DNA from: Valencia hispanica
Lineage: Eukaryota; Chordata; Actinopteri; Cyprinodontiformes; Valenciidae
Assembly: GCA_963556495.2 (NCBI GenBank)
Contig: OY747715.1
Location: 14,683,239 to 14,747,238, forward strand
Direction: 5' to 3'
Length of the DNA: 64,000 nucleotides
The position numbers were made by a program, and so were the translations under genes. Shown piece after piece: positions 37,123 through 47,861 of the stretch (position 1 is its first letter; every line of letters begins with the position of its first letter). Below the pieces are notes generated by a model. The model was given only the letters and a program-made list of their open reading frames with translations, did no database searches and was not told where the DNA came from.

Positions 37123-38429
37123 GCCTGTTAAAATGTCTGTGTTTGTGACCATGATGAATAATTTAAATTTGCTGATGTGACATACATTTTTAACTGAAAA
37201 AAGTAACAGAAATGGGTTCGGGTGGGAGTGAAACTTGCAAAAACCTGGATGCATAAATGTGCACACCCTTATTCTAATACGTTGCACATTTTTAATAATT
37301 TACAGCATTCAGTCTTCTTTGATGGTGGTCTGTCAGGACGTAACATCTTTGTGCCCTCTGCCTTGGATAAGTCTGACAGATTTGTGGTCAGATTTTACCC
37401 CAGGGCATTTAAAAACTTTTCTTTTCCATACATCACGTTATTCTTTTGTTGTTTCTGACTAATGTTTGGAGCCACATTGATGCTGGAGAAGAAAATCCCT
37501 ATTCATCGTCAACTTTTTTAGCAGACAGCTGAAGATTTTGGGTCAGAACAGTTCATACTTTTATCCAACAATAAATGCTCTTTTGTATATGAGATGTCAC
37601 CAGGATATGGGCTACAACTGTTGCATTCCTTGCTTTAAGTCACTCCTCTGGAGGTTTCACAAAAATAAATAAAGTTTTTGATTGCATTGTAATTTATTCA
37701 GATGTACCATTGTGTTGCAATGCGTTTAATCTGTCTACGCAGGTCTGCAGGGAAAAAAGGTTACTTAATAGGTCCATGTACTACTCTTCAGCACATTTGA
37801 ATCATAATCACACAGCCTTTCACAGGAGCGTGCATCAGCCTGTGCAGGATACATCTATACAACTAACATATGGCAGCTGCACGACTCCATCACCGTGACC
37901 AGATAACCAAGCATGCAGACGAAGGCTATCATCAAGGCTGTGTGTTAATTAAAAGCCGCACTTAGAGGCCCAGAAGCCAAAATTATAATGGGCATCCTTC
38001 AATTAGAAACCTGATAACCTCCGGTGAACAGATGCAGCTGGAGTCCAGGCTGCAGAGGTCAGGAGAAGCCAAAAGTAAAAAAAACGCAAGACGGAATGGC
38101 TTTGAACACAGGATGGGTAGCTAGGCCTGCAAAAACAGCCCATTAAACCCGCAGTAAAATATGCTACATGCAAACCTGAGACCACATAACAGTTAAATCT
38201 GTCAGAGGTCAGGTCAGGTCTTGGCATAAACAGCTTTAATAACTCCATTAACCATAATTAGTCTAAATATGGATAAAAATGCAATTTTTTCCCGAATTGA
38301 AATACGTAATTCTTAGTCTAAATTCCTGCAGAAATTGTCTTTGTGGAAAAGTGGAACAAGTAAATTTCACGCATCAGCTAGAGTAACATTATCCTAAATG
38401 TAATTTTTTTTCTCAACTACACAAAACTT
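37123..38429. other. intronic sequence with a candidate conserved patch
   Basis: 37860-38010 combines gttaattaaaagccgc, ttataatgggcatcc and ttcaattagaaacctgataa, the kind of homeodomain-site-rich text found in vertebrate conserved non-coding elements. Inference only; nothing else is recognised. Confidence 0.3.
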
Positions 38430-38694
38430 TGGGTTACTTGTATAAACCTGGTTCCCTGAGTAGCCTGAGTGTCTCACTATGGGAACACCCCAAACGTGAC
38501 CTCATCAGAAGCTCCTATTACACTCTGCCAGCCAGGATTGGCTGGAGACAAGTCTGTCAGGGCAGAGAGAGCCAGGCCCCTCCCTCTAGGAGAATATAGA
38601 GGGCCAGCCCTGCACTGATAATTTATTCAAAAACGCCCACCTTTTCTCGCTATGATTAAGAAGAGTGGCTCGGTGAGACACTTCCTCATGCTAC

Positions 38695-38907
38695 TCAGAG
38701 AATCAAGAGTTCTCTTTCATTGCATTTGTTTCTTGTCTCACCATGGGAAAATCCTGACTCCATAATTGCGATGCAGCCCTTCGTCCAGCCATCATAGAGC
38801 CTGTTACTCTTGGCTGAGTGATGTGCCAAGGGTGTCAAGGGTTTACTAACAGGGAGCCGGCGACGGGCTTCTCTCATAAACCTGCCCACTAAGGCATGTT
38901 GTCCCAC
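38695..38907 (-). pseudogene. DIRS tyrosine recombinase N-terminal remnant
   Basis: The segment GQHALVGRFMREARRRLP followed by KPLTPLA resembles the pre-catalytic part of the DIRS tyrosine recombinase. The catalytic Arg-His-Arg-Tyr residues are not present in this piece. Confidence 0.6.
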
Positions 38908-39298
38908 AGTTTTTCCCTGAAAACAATGTGGCAGGCTGAGATAGCAGCCAAATAAACATTATCCAAAACTGTACCCACAGGAGACTGAAAAGGTATTTTG
39001 TGCGCCTCAGCTACCATTTTTCAAAAATCGACCCCTTTCCGATCATACAGCGACGTAGTTACTGGAGCTCTTGTGCTCTGGATTGTTTCAACAACATTTT
39101 GTGGCAGACCTACAGACCTCAAATTAAACCACTAACAGGTCAGGCCCATCAGGACAGCCTCTCTGGGGGGGTGGAAGATTTCCCCCATGCCTGGGACAGC
39201 AGGTCCCTCCGCAGCGGGAGAGGCCATGGCTCCCCATGAAGAACCTGAGTTATTTCCGCCAGGCAGTGCTTCGACGACCAGTGAGGCACTGAGAGGCT

Positions 39299-39600
39299 TC
39301 AGAGGCCCTCCCTCCGGACTCTGGCCATAGTCGGGAATATCAGTGCTATCGGAGGGAAAGCATAAAGGAGGAGCCGTGGCCAGCAGTGAGTAAAGCCATC
39401 CACAACCAAGGGCGCAGCCTGATCGTGCAGAGAGAAGAACAGGGGACACTGAGTGTTCTCCTGTGAGGCAAATAGGTCCACAGAGGCCTGCCCAAAACGC
39501 TGCCAGACCATCCTGACCACATAGGTATGTAGGCTGTTTAAAGCCTCTATGTCCAGAATTGCTCTCATCCCGCAGCTGTCCTTCTTTGGCAGGAGGAAAT
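39299..39600 (-). pseudogene. DIRS RT/RNase H remnant
   Basis: About 100 residues. LLPKKDSCGMRAILDIEALN (start of RT) is joined to RMVWQRFGQASVDLFAS and to LLLYAFPPIALIFPTMARVR (RNase H and the region after it). The core RT with the catalytic aspartates is missing at the junction. Confidence 0.78.
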
Positions 39601-40499
39601 ACCTCAAATAAAAACTGCTCTGGCAAGGCAATTTTATTTGTATAGCACACTTTCAACAACAAGGTAATTTAAGGTACTTTACATGATTTGGGGGTAAAAT
39701 GAAAATAGCAGTAAAACACAGACAAAGCATATAAAGTAAAAACGGCAATAAAGCAGGAAACACACACAAAACATATGATACATGAAAACATTACTCAAAG
39801 GCAGCTCTAAACACATTAGTTTTTTAGTTGTGGTTTAAAATAACTCAGTGTTTCAGCAGCTTTGTAGTTGTCTAGAAGTTTGTTCCAGATTAGAGGAGCA
39901 TAGAAACTGAAAGCTGCTTCTCCATGTTTGGTTCCAATTCTAGGGTAAACTGGAATTCGAGGACCTGAGTGGTCTGGGTGTTGGCATAGTAACAGTAGAT
40001 CTTCAACATATTTTGGTACTAAGCCATTCAATGATTTATAAATTTGAAAAAGTATTTTGAAGTCTATTCTCTGAGTTACAGGGAGCCAGTGTAAGGACTT
40101 TAGAACTGGGGTGATTTGCTGTACTTTCCTCGTTCTAGTGAGGACACGAGCACAAGCATTCTGGATCAGCTGCAGCTGTCTAATTCACTTTTTAGCCAGA
40201 CTTGTGAGGACGGCGTTGCAGTAATCAATCCGACAAAAGATACATTTATGGATGAGTTTTTCGTTCTTCAGGTAATAGAAGGCTGACCTTGTTATTGCCT
40301 TTATCTGACCCTGGAGGTTCAGGTCTGAGTCCCTTACTACACCTAAATATCGGGCCTGATCAGTAGTTTCTAGCTGTATTACCTGGAGCTGTGTGCTGAC
40401 TCTTGACTGTTCCTCTTCAGGTCCAAAAGTAATTACTTCTGTTTGCTTCTGTTCAGCTTGAGAAAGTTATGGCACATCTATCCATTGATTTGCTCGATG

Positions 40500-41017
40500 C
40501 ATTTACTTAGGGTTTGGATGGGTTCAAAGTCACCTGGTGACATCATAATGTACAGCTGAGTATCATCTGCATAGTTATGATAGTTAATCTTATTGGTTGT
40601 TACAATCTGGGCTAGTGGGATAATGTAGATATTAAATAAGAGGGGGCCCTAGGATAGCTCCCTGGGGCACCCCACATGTGATTTCTGTTCGTTCTGATGA
40701 AAAGTTTCCTATTGGAAAAAAAAGTCGCTGTTCTTTAGGTAAGACTCGAACCAGCCAAGAACTGTATCAGAGTGTCTGACCCAGCTCTCCAGTCGTTCCA
40801 ATTATACATCATGATCAACAGTGTCAAATACTGCACTGAGGTCCAACAGAACCAGCACTGTGGATCTACCACAGTCTGTATTTATGCAAATGTCATTGAA
40901 AACTTTGACAAGGGCAGTGTCAGTGCTGTGGTGAGCACGGAAACCAGACGGAAAAACATCAAAGCAGTTGGTCATTGTTATGAAGCTATTGCTACTGCTG
41001 AAACACAGCTGTTTCAA
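40500..41017 (-). pseudogene. L2/CR1-like reverse transcriptase, broken
   Basis: Starts near [20 protein letters not shown] (RT block 2) and [15 protein letters not shown] (block 3, catalytic Asp), with the YADDTQLY catalytic box at about 40550-40573 and HNFLKLN shortly after. Stops and frameshifts separate the blocks (near 40640-40800 the GVPQGS block reads only in pieces). Confidence 0.85.
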
Positions 41018-41768
41018 TAATCTTACTGATGAATGGAAGATTACAGATTGGTCTGTAGTTATGCATTAACATGTTGTCCAGATTATTCATTTTTAGCAGT
41101 GGTTCAATAACTGCTGTTTTTAATGCCTGGGGGAAGATACCATACAGAAGCGATGAGTTAACTATTTTAATTAGATCAGACCCAATGACAGGGAAAACTT
41201 TCTTAAGGAAAGCTGTGGGTAGGATATCAAGACAGCAAGAGGACGGGCTTAATTAGTTAATGTTTTCTTCCAGGTTTTTTTTGTTTAATTAATGGCATTC
41301 TGACATTTTTTCTACATTGATGTTAATTGGGTATAACATTGGTGTTGATTGGGGGTGGCATTGGTAGTCGGTTCTGTACTGCGGTACAGACCGACCATCT
41401 AATTGTTAGAATCTTTTCAGTGAAAAAGCTGGCAAATTCATTGCAGGCCCTGGTAGAATTTACTTCATTGGCTACTGTCACTGGAGGATTAGTAAGTCTT
41501 TCCAATGTTGCAAACAGAGTCTGTGCATTATTAATGTTTCTGTTAAGAACGTTTCCCTAGCATCTGGTAAAGTTAACACATATCTGTTCAGTCTCGCTTT
41601 GTAGAGCTCATAGTGAACCTGGAGTTGAGTTTTCCACCATTTTCTCTCGGCTCGTTGACTCTCCCTTTTTTCACTATGTACCAGTGGATCCCTTATCCAC
41701 AGAGACTTTTTTCTACCTGAGACTACTTTCACTTTAGTTGGAGCAATGGAATCAATGAGGTCTGAGAT

Positions 41769-42312
41769 TTACGCGAGGAAATTATCTACCAACTTATTCA
41801 CTGAGTTGGAGTTGGTAGATGAGGGGGATGTGGTGGAAGGGTAAATACTTTTGAAGATTTCAACAGAACTGTCCCCGAGAAAACACTTTTTTGCAGTTGT
41901 CTCACTATGGCTAGATATTTTAGCAGAGATGGTACTTTCAAAGAAAATACAGAAATGGTCAGATAATGCAATATCAATTACCGAGATGTCAGATAAATTT
42001 AAACCTTTGCAGATAATTACGTCCAGAGTGTGTCCTTGATTGTGTATTGGTTGTTTGACATGCTGGGTCAGGCCAAAGTTGTGAAGAGTGTCACTTAAGT
42101 CCCCCACGTGTGTTGAAGTCCCCCACAATAATTAATTGGTCATAATCGATACATACTACGGCAAGAAGGTTGCTGAAATCATTAAAGAAGTTAAAGTTAC
42201 GTTTTGGGGGTTTATATAAACTTAGAAATAGAGCTCTGTTAGGCTCATTTATCTGGGTGGCTAGGTATTCAAAAGAGGCAAATATGCCCAGGGATACCTT
42301 TTTAAAGTTCAC
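41769..42312 (-). pseudogene. L2/CR1-like endonuclease domain, broken
   Basis: Two overlapping minus-strand frames carry parts of an exonuclease-endonuclease-phosphatase fold: DYDQLIIVGDFNTRGG (Asp/Asn metal and substrate motif) and HNQGHTLDVIICKGLN...IALSDHFCIF (SDH catalytic motif). A frameshift near 42110 splits them. Confidence 0.82.
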
Positions 42313-42850
42313 TGAATTATGAAAAATTGTGGCTATGCCTCCACCTCGTCTGTGTTTCCTGCTCTTGCTTAAGAAATTTTAATTTGGAGGAGTAGATTCT
42401 ATCAACACAGATGTTTCATTATTTACGTCTAGCCATGTTTCTGATGAAAAAGGGCATGTATTTTATGTTCAGTGACTAATTCATTGATTAGGAGCGACTT
42501 TGCTGATAAAGACCTAATATTTAATAAAGCTAACTTAAGTGATTTGATCATCGGTAGCTTAACCGTCTGACAGGTTTTTAATTTGAGATTTGTTTCATTA
42601 TAAGAGCGTTTGGCTTTAGTTTGCTCTTGCCTATAATGACTTGAATGATTTTTTCGGGGTGGCCGGACGACTTCTGGAGGACGATGGGAGTAGAATTACT
42701 GTCTGGTTCCCTTGTATATCAGATGTCTGTTACTACCAGTAGGGGCATGGGCAGAGTACATCCAGTGTTAGTCTCAGAGGCCTAATGTAGTCCAAGTTTC
42801 GGTGTTAGTTGTAATCCAATTCTAATTTGTGTTTTCAGTCTATCTGAGAA

Positions 42851-43689
42851 ATCTCTAAACAGAGTGATTATGTGTCAAAGAGTCTGATGACATTGGAATA
42901 CTTGAACAATGCGTGGCTGAGCGATGTACCTCTTTGCTCGCGTACATCTAAGCAACTCTCATTCAGTCATACCTCGCTGGTTTCTTCGTCTTTCTTCCCC
43001 ATAATCATGTCACATTGTTTCCTGCAAGTTATCTCCGTTAAATTTGTAAATTAAACTTTTTCCAACTTTAACAATATCTGCATTTGGGTCCAACCTGCTT
43101 TGTATCATGACAGCTTGTTTCATTATGATAAATGTATATCTCATAATCTTAAAATATCAGAGCTCTCGTTCTTGAGATAAGAGGTTTAAATATTTATTTC
43201 ACTGTAATAATTGTGAAAGTAATACAGTCAGCCATCATAGACCAATGCAATACCATAATAGATTGTCCCAGACAGTTAGGACGGTGATATTGAATGAGGA
43301 GACTAGTGTAAATCAACAAATGCTAATTTTTCTACCATAAGCACCATATTAAAAACTAAAATGGATTCAATAATAAAATAATTTAGGTCATAATCTTGAG
43401 GGGAAAAAAGTCTATTTGCACTTTTAATCCTAGTATGCATAACTGGAGTAAAAATTACTTTTTATTTTTATTCAAATTCCTATTTCGAAAAATCCCCAAA
43501 AGAGTTTATGGTTCTACAAAGTAGCTAAATACAAATGCATGCCTTACATCAGATTTTTATTTATAACACAACATCATTTTTATTCAACTTCCTAATTATG
43601 CCCTAGTTTCTGTCTGTCTATCACATAAAATGCTAACACAATACACTCATAGTTGGGTTTGTAACTAACAAAATGTTTAAAAAATCATA
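42851..43689. other. intronic sequence between the LINE and pogo elements
   Basis: AT-rich. The first part may still belong to the LINE 5' region. Nothing else is recognised. Confidence 0.35.
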
Positions 43690-43691
43690 TA

Positions 43692-44346
43692 CCGTAATTT
43701 ACGGACTATAAGCCAGGAGGCACTCTAGAAGGAAACATAAAAGTGAGACAGACATCTGGGCAAAGATTATGTGCCAAAGAAGACACTACCAGTAGTTTTC
43801 ATCCACACACCCTCATCATGGAAAACGCAGGAAGAAATGCGTATAATGCAGATTTTAAGTTAAAAGCAATCAAACTGGTCATCAAAGAAGGAAATAGAGC
43901 CAGTGCATGTAAGCTTGACATTAATGAATCGATGGTAAGTTGGAGGAGGCAGTGGGAAGAACCGAATCAGTGTAAAAAGATGACAAAAGCTTTCAGAGGA
44001 CATAAAGACACTGAAGAAGACGACTTCAGTGGTTTTAGTGAGGAAAATGAACATGGAGATAGCAACCAATGACTTTTCTGGCAGACTAAAGTATGTTTTA
44101 TTTTCTAACCAGACATGTTACTGACGTGTTGTGTTGATGCCGTACTTTGAAAAAAAAGAAAAAAAGAAAAAAAAAAAGCACTTCCTAAATCAAAACAAAA
44201 AAAATCTTCAGTGTACCATCTTTCTGTGTAAATATCTCATGTTACATATGAAAACATGCAGCTTATATTCAGGTGTGTCCTGTATATGTAAAAAATGTAT
44301 TTTCTTTTAACATTTAGCTGCTGCAGCAAAATTACAGTACTTACGG
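43692..44346 (+). mobile_element. pogo/Tigger-type DNA transposon derivative
   Basis: CCGTAA...TTACGG ends are flanked by TA (43690-43691 and 44347-44348), with subterminal ggactataag on the left and cttatattcaggtgtg on the right, the standard layout of this fish family. The body keeps the start of the transposase gene and lacks the DDE catalytic region. 655 bp. Confidence 0.82.
43818..44072 (+). CDS. truncated pogo transposase: DNA-binding domain only
   Basis: An uninterrupted 84-codon frame begins MENAGRNAYNADFKLKAIKL and continues GNRASACKLDINESMV, then CKKMTKAFRGHK, ending in an acidic, Ser-rich tail. The NADFKLKAI...GNRA-A...INESMV pattern is the helix-turn-helix of pogo/CENP-B-related transposases. 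The DDE domain is absent; the frame ends in a natural-looking stop inside the deletion derivative. It could make a small DNA-binding protein able to bind related transposon ends, or simply be a young remnant. No evidence of expression is available here. Confidence 0.62.
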   Translation: MENAGRNAYNADFKLKAIKLVIKEGNRASACKLDINESMVSWRRQWEEPNQCKKMTKAFRGHKDTEEDDFSGFSEENEHGDSNQ

Positions 44347-44499
44347 TAAATCATAAGAGAAACCCACCTGCAGGAATTGACTGAAACTAGGTGTCTAACT
44401 GTACCCCAGAAACACGGGAGCTCACTTTTCTCACACTTCCATTTCCCCCAGACAAAAACATTCACATTTCATCTTTCTCTAGGTCGTTTTTCAACTTAC

Positions 44500-44563
44500 T
44501 GTCAGTGGTGTCAGAGTCGTTGCTGCTGGTGGAGTATTTCCTCCGCTTATTTTCGCTCTCCAT
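44500..44563 (-). CDS. jade2: jade2 first coding exon (start codon exon), partial gene
   Basis: Read on the minus strand, a pyrimidine-rich tract ending in cctgacag is followed directly by ATGGAGAGC. The exon is 64 nt and ends at a strong donor, GACA|GTAAGT. It encodes 21 residues plus one base, including KRRKYSTSSNDSDTTD. This matches the N-terminus of vertebrate JADE2 (PHF15), whose protein opens with a similar KRRKYS...SDTTDS block. JADE proteins are PHD-finger scaffold subunits of HBO1/KAT7-ING-MEAF6 histone acetyltransferase complexes in the nucleus; JADE2 has also been described as an E3 ligase for LSD1. The PHD fingers are encoded downstream and are not in this window. The exon ends in phase 1, which fits the exon at 35282-35367. 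The basic KRRK may act as a nuclear localisation signal (inference). JADE1 and JADE3 have different N-termini, so JADE2 is preferred. Confidence 0.85.
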
Positions 44564-45060
44564 CTGTCAGGGGTGAGGCAGGCATGGACAGAGGGGGAGG
44601 AAGAGGGGCAAAGGCAAGAAAGAGAGAAAAAAATGACAAGTGAGAGGAAGTTTGTTATCAAAGCACAGTACTGACATGAAGCACTAATCTGTCGGAGCGT
44701 CCAACCTGAGCTGATCACCTTTACACATTAACGCTCCATACTTAGTTCCCAAACATGCAGCTGATCAGGTTCCAACAGCGCAGAAAATTCATCTCAGCAA
44801 CATAATGATTCAGTTTAAGATGCTTCTTTCTTTGATTTTAAAACTGTTTGGAGAAATCGAATGAACCCAGAATCAAACACAAGAAACAGAAACACTTCCA
44901 AAAGCAGCTACTTCATGGAGGTGATGAACGACACGGTTTCAAAATCGTGAAAATTCTTGATCCATGCAGTTTTAAGTTCTTTTTAAAAGATGCAGGTGCA
45001 ACTCCCCATCCCCCAGAGTTTCTGTCAGCAGGCAGTGTATGGTGACCAAATGAAGAGAAA

Positions 45061-45170
45061 AGTCCCTTTTTCTTTTTTTAAATCAAACCTTTATTTAACC
45101 AGATAAAAAAACATTGAGATGAAGATCTTTCACAAGGGTTACTTGGCCAAGGAAGGCAGTAGCACACGTC
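45061..45170 (-). mobile_element. short LINE (L2-like) 3' tail
   Basis: tttatttaaccagataaa, cattgagatgaagatct and cttggccaaggaaggcag match, in order, the common 3' end of fish L2-type elements, here in reverse orientation. The adjacent gccgcactttggacacgcct (about 45244) looks like another short repeat end. Confidence 0.5.
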
Positions 45171-45565
45171 ATAATTGACGAGACAATCAAACGACAGTTC
45201 GAGGGTACACAAAATCAGTCCAGTGACCACAAATGGCCCCAGGGCCGCACTTTGGACACGCCTGAATTAAAGTAATGCCTACTGTAGGCTATTAATGACA
45301 GTCCCAACAGTACCAGTATGGACTGCTAAGAGTACAATAAATTAGTTATCAAAGCACCATGCATTTACACACTACATAATAATAATGATAATATATTTTA
45401 TTTTAAGGGCACCTTTGTAAAATCTAAGGTCACATTACAGAATAAGAATAAACAGAGAAAAATAATAATACATAAACAATCAGCAAAACAATTAATCAAA
45501 TAGCAAATCAGAAGACAGGACAACAACCAAAATCAGTCTGACATGAGTAAGGCAGTTTGAACAAA

Positions 45566-45647
45566 AAAAAAAGGGAAAACCGCAAGAAAAATATATTATA
45601 GTAAATTATAGAATTTTCTATAAAAGTATTACCACTGGAAAGAAAAT
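45566..45647 (+). repeat. 82-bp direct repeat, copy 1
   Basis: Matches 46726-46807 with a single mismatch (gaatttt versus gtatttt). Shared sequence includes gggaaaaccgcaagaaaa and tattaccactggaaagaaaa. It interrupts a LINE segment that is itself partly doubled (cagtctgacatg at 45534 and 45677). Confidence 0.9.
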
Positions 45648-45956
45648 GCAGAGAAACACTTCAGTTGCATAACAAAATCAGTCTGACATGCGTAAGGCAG
45701 TTCGAACAGATGTGTTTTGAGCTGTGATTTAAAGAAAGATAAAGAGTCAATATTTCTGATCTATGGAGGAAGCGAGTATCAGATGCAAGCAGCAGAGCGA
45801 CTGAAAGCTCTGCTCCCCATGGTGACAAGCCGGGCAAAAGGAACAACAAGATGAGTGGCTGACGAAGATCTGAGAGAACGGGAAGGAGTGGCGATGTGAA
45901 GCAGGTCACACAGATAAGAATGGGCAAGGCTATGGATGCACTTAATTAGAATTTTG

Positions 45957-46148
45957 GGGTGTCGCGTGGCGTAGTGGTTAGAGCAGGCACCCCATGTGCA
46001 GAGGCTTCCGTCCTTGACTCGGCCGTCCCCGGTTCGAGTCCCGTTCCGGGCGACCTTTGCCGCATGTCTTCCCCCACCTCTCTTCCCCCTTCAAAAACTC
46101 TGTCCACTGTCAATAAAGGCCACTCAGGCCCAAAAACCTTAAAAAAAG
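45957..46148 (+). mobile_element. tRNA-derived SINE with 13-bp target duplication
   Basis: The head carries a Pol III box A (gtggcgtagtggttagagc) and box B (ggttcgagtcc) spaced as in a tRNA. The body carries tcaataaaggcc and the tail ends aaaaacctt plus an A-run. AATTAGAATTTTG flanks it at 45944-45956 and 46149-46161, a clean target duplication. It would be transcribed by Pol III from its internal promoter and moved by a LINE. A simple tRNA gene is excluded by the long body and the duplications. Confidence 0.93.
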
Positions 46149-46725
46149 AATTAGAATTTTGAAGTTGATCTGAGATTCTATGGGTAACAAATGAAGAACT
46201 GGGGTAATGTGTTCTCTTGAGGGAGTCCTAGTTATGATCTTAGCTGCAGACTTCTGAAGGAGTTGGAGTTTATGAAGGGACTTATTGGGGAGACCAAAAA
46301 AAAGAGTTTCAGTTAATACAATCAATCAATGAGACTGAAATGGGAGTGTACTATCAAGTATGACACCCAGAATCATTACCTGAGGCAAAGGTTGAACGAG
46401 AGTTATCAATGTAAATGGAGAAAATGTGGAGTTTGGTTAAAGTGGAGGCAGTGCCAACAAGTAACACTTCAATTTTTATATTGTTGGGTTTGAGAAAATT
46501 AGAGGAGGATTTAATCTCCCTGAGAGAGTCTGAAAGGGAGGTAGGTGGAAGGGAGGAATGTACGTCATTACTGTAAATGCCAGCATGATTTAAACGATAG
46601 AGAAAAAGATACTAATTTGAGAACGGACACAGAAAAACAACGAATGGTTTTTATTTACCATTGGAAGTCAATGCAATATTAAATACCCCATCATTTTGTT
46701 GCACAAATGAAGATCTCTTGCACAC

Positions 46726-46807
46726 AAAAAAAGGGAAAACCGCAAGAAAAATATATTATAGTAAATTATAGTATTTTCTATAAAAGTATTACCACTGGAA
46801 AGAAAAT
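46726..46807 (+). repeat. 82-bp direct repeat, copy 2
   Basis: Second copy of the segment at 45566-45647, 1160 bp downstream, outside the recognisable LINE. The near identity implies a recent duplication or a young element. Confidence 0.9.
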
Positions 46808-47490
46808 TTGGCTTCAGTTCGTGTACAGAAAGCCACTTTAATGGTTCTACTTTTGTTCTGACAATTCATTTCATCATGATACACAAGTTTCTGTTTAGGG
46901 CTGCAGAGAAGAAAATGAAATGAGAGGAAGGTAGAACAAATCAGTAAAGAGTGACAAAGAACAAAGGGGTGTTGAGGTGCAGTAAATAACTGTTACAGAG
47001 ACAATATGTGAGAAGGAGAGGGGAAAACAAATGAGAAATTAAGTCAGAATTATCAGCAATGACTGATGAAAGGTGTTGAAGAATGTTGTAGCATGAATCA
47101 ACCTTTTGGTTATCTTAAATTTATGACTTAGACAAATCAAACTTGTTGCTCGCTAAACACAACTCTTGTGTCAAAGGTCATTATGGATATATTGGATATA
47201 CATAAGTTTTGCCAATCAGATACTACAGAGGAAGTCCAAACTTCATCATATTTGCAACTATAGAAAACGTTGGTGAAGTTGCACCAAAGTTCACTTCTGA
47301 TTGGCTGATTAATACCTTGTGACAGCTCATCCGTGGGAAGATTTTGCTGCTGTTCTGCTTATGTGTGGGAATATATGACCCAATCACACGCTCAAGAAAG
47401 ATCTCGCCCATCAAAGACACCAGAACCGACCCAGCAACAAGGCCTGGTCAACCTTTTTGGGTTGTGGTTACGTTAAGAACTCATTTGCGC
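46808..47490. other. unrecognised sequence
   Basis: No gene, repeat family or RNA recognised. Confidence 0.35.
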
Positions 47491-47499
47491 TGTACTCTA

Positions 47500-47625
47500 C
47501 GCCACTGTTTCTCAACCCTGGTCCTCAAGGCACACTGCCCTGCATGTTTAAGATTTTCTCCTGCTTCAACACACCTGACTTGAATTGATGGCTAATTAAC
47601 AAGCCCACCTACTGAAATTAGATGG
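47500..47625 (+). repeat. dispersed repeat, copy A
   Basis: ctgtttctcaaccctggtcc, ctgcttcaacacacctgact and following text match, diverged and inverted, the segment at 63700-63800 (gattcaggtgtgttagagca). This is a common fish repeat end, class unresolved. Confidence 0.5.
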
Positions 47626-47861
47626 TCATATGCTTTATTTGTCAACATCCATCTTTGATCCTATTGGCCTAATCAAGTACAATTTCAGTCTGGAAATAGA
47701 TAAGATGGTGGTATTTGTTTAGAAAACTGATTTAAGTGTGCTACTAAACAGCATTCATTAAATTCATTGTATTGCAGCCCACTCCTCCTTAACAAGCACA
47801 AACGCTGCGGGGACGAAGTGGCGACTGCTGCACGCTCACGTGTGTGTTTGCCTTACAGATA

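Larger units (their letters stand above)
38430..39616 (-). mobile_element. DIRS-like tyrosine-recombinase retrotransposon fragment
   Basis: Pieces occur in the DIRS order on the minus strand. First comes a reverse-transcriptase scrap (GMRAILDIEALN), then the RNase H region (RFGQASVDLFASQENTQC and WPRLLLYAFPPIALI), then a tyrosine-recombinase N-terminal scrap (GQHALVGRFMREARRRLP). Last is a terminal region with gttccctgag and gtctcactatggga motifs seen at fish DIRS ends. The RT scrap is fused directly to RNase H, so much of the RT is deleted. It ends abruptly against the LINE tail at about 39617. Confidence 0.78.
39617..42850 (-). mobile_element. near-full-length but decayed L2/CR1-like LINE
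   Basis: Read right to left: an apurinic-type endonuclease (IIVGDFNTRGG near 42100-42130; a later SDH motif near 42020), a linker, reverse transcriptase ([14 protein letters not shown] and [15 protein letters not shown] at 40802-41017; YADDTQLY near 40550-40573) and a C-terminal domain (FSFYAPLIWNKL, about 39890). It ends in a 3' UTR with tttgtatagcacactttcaa. Frameshifts and stops break it into several frames. The domain order endonuclease then RT, with GFR-HST and LLDLSAAFDTVDH motifs, is that of the L2/CR1/Rex group; the exact clade is not resolved. The YADD box itself is intact. Confidence 0.9.
45376..46610 (-). mobile_element. LINE fragment (RT C-terminus to 3' end), split by a SINE
   Basis: Minus-strand frames carry SANFLKLN-like text (FLKPNNIKIEVLLVGT), then LPNKSLHKLQLLQKSAAKII and REHITPVLHLLPIESQINFK, then a C-terminal remainder. 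This is the characteristic sequence after the YADD box in L2/Rex-type reverse transcriptases. It is 5'-truncated and broken. A SINE is inserted at 45957-46148. Confidence 0.82.

Noticed and set aside
39132..39662. 176-codon minus-strand frame overlapping the DIRS fragment
   Set aside because: It is the wrong frame: the DIRS RNase H motifs (DLFAS, YAFPP) read in the neighbouring frame.
45957..46050. A genuine tRNA gene
   Set aside because: Box A/B are present, but the sequence continues into a SINE body and A-tail bounded by 13-bp target duplications.
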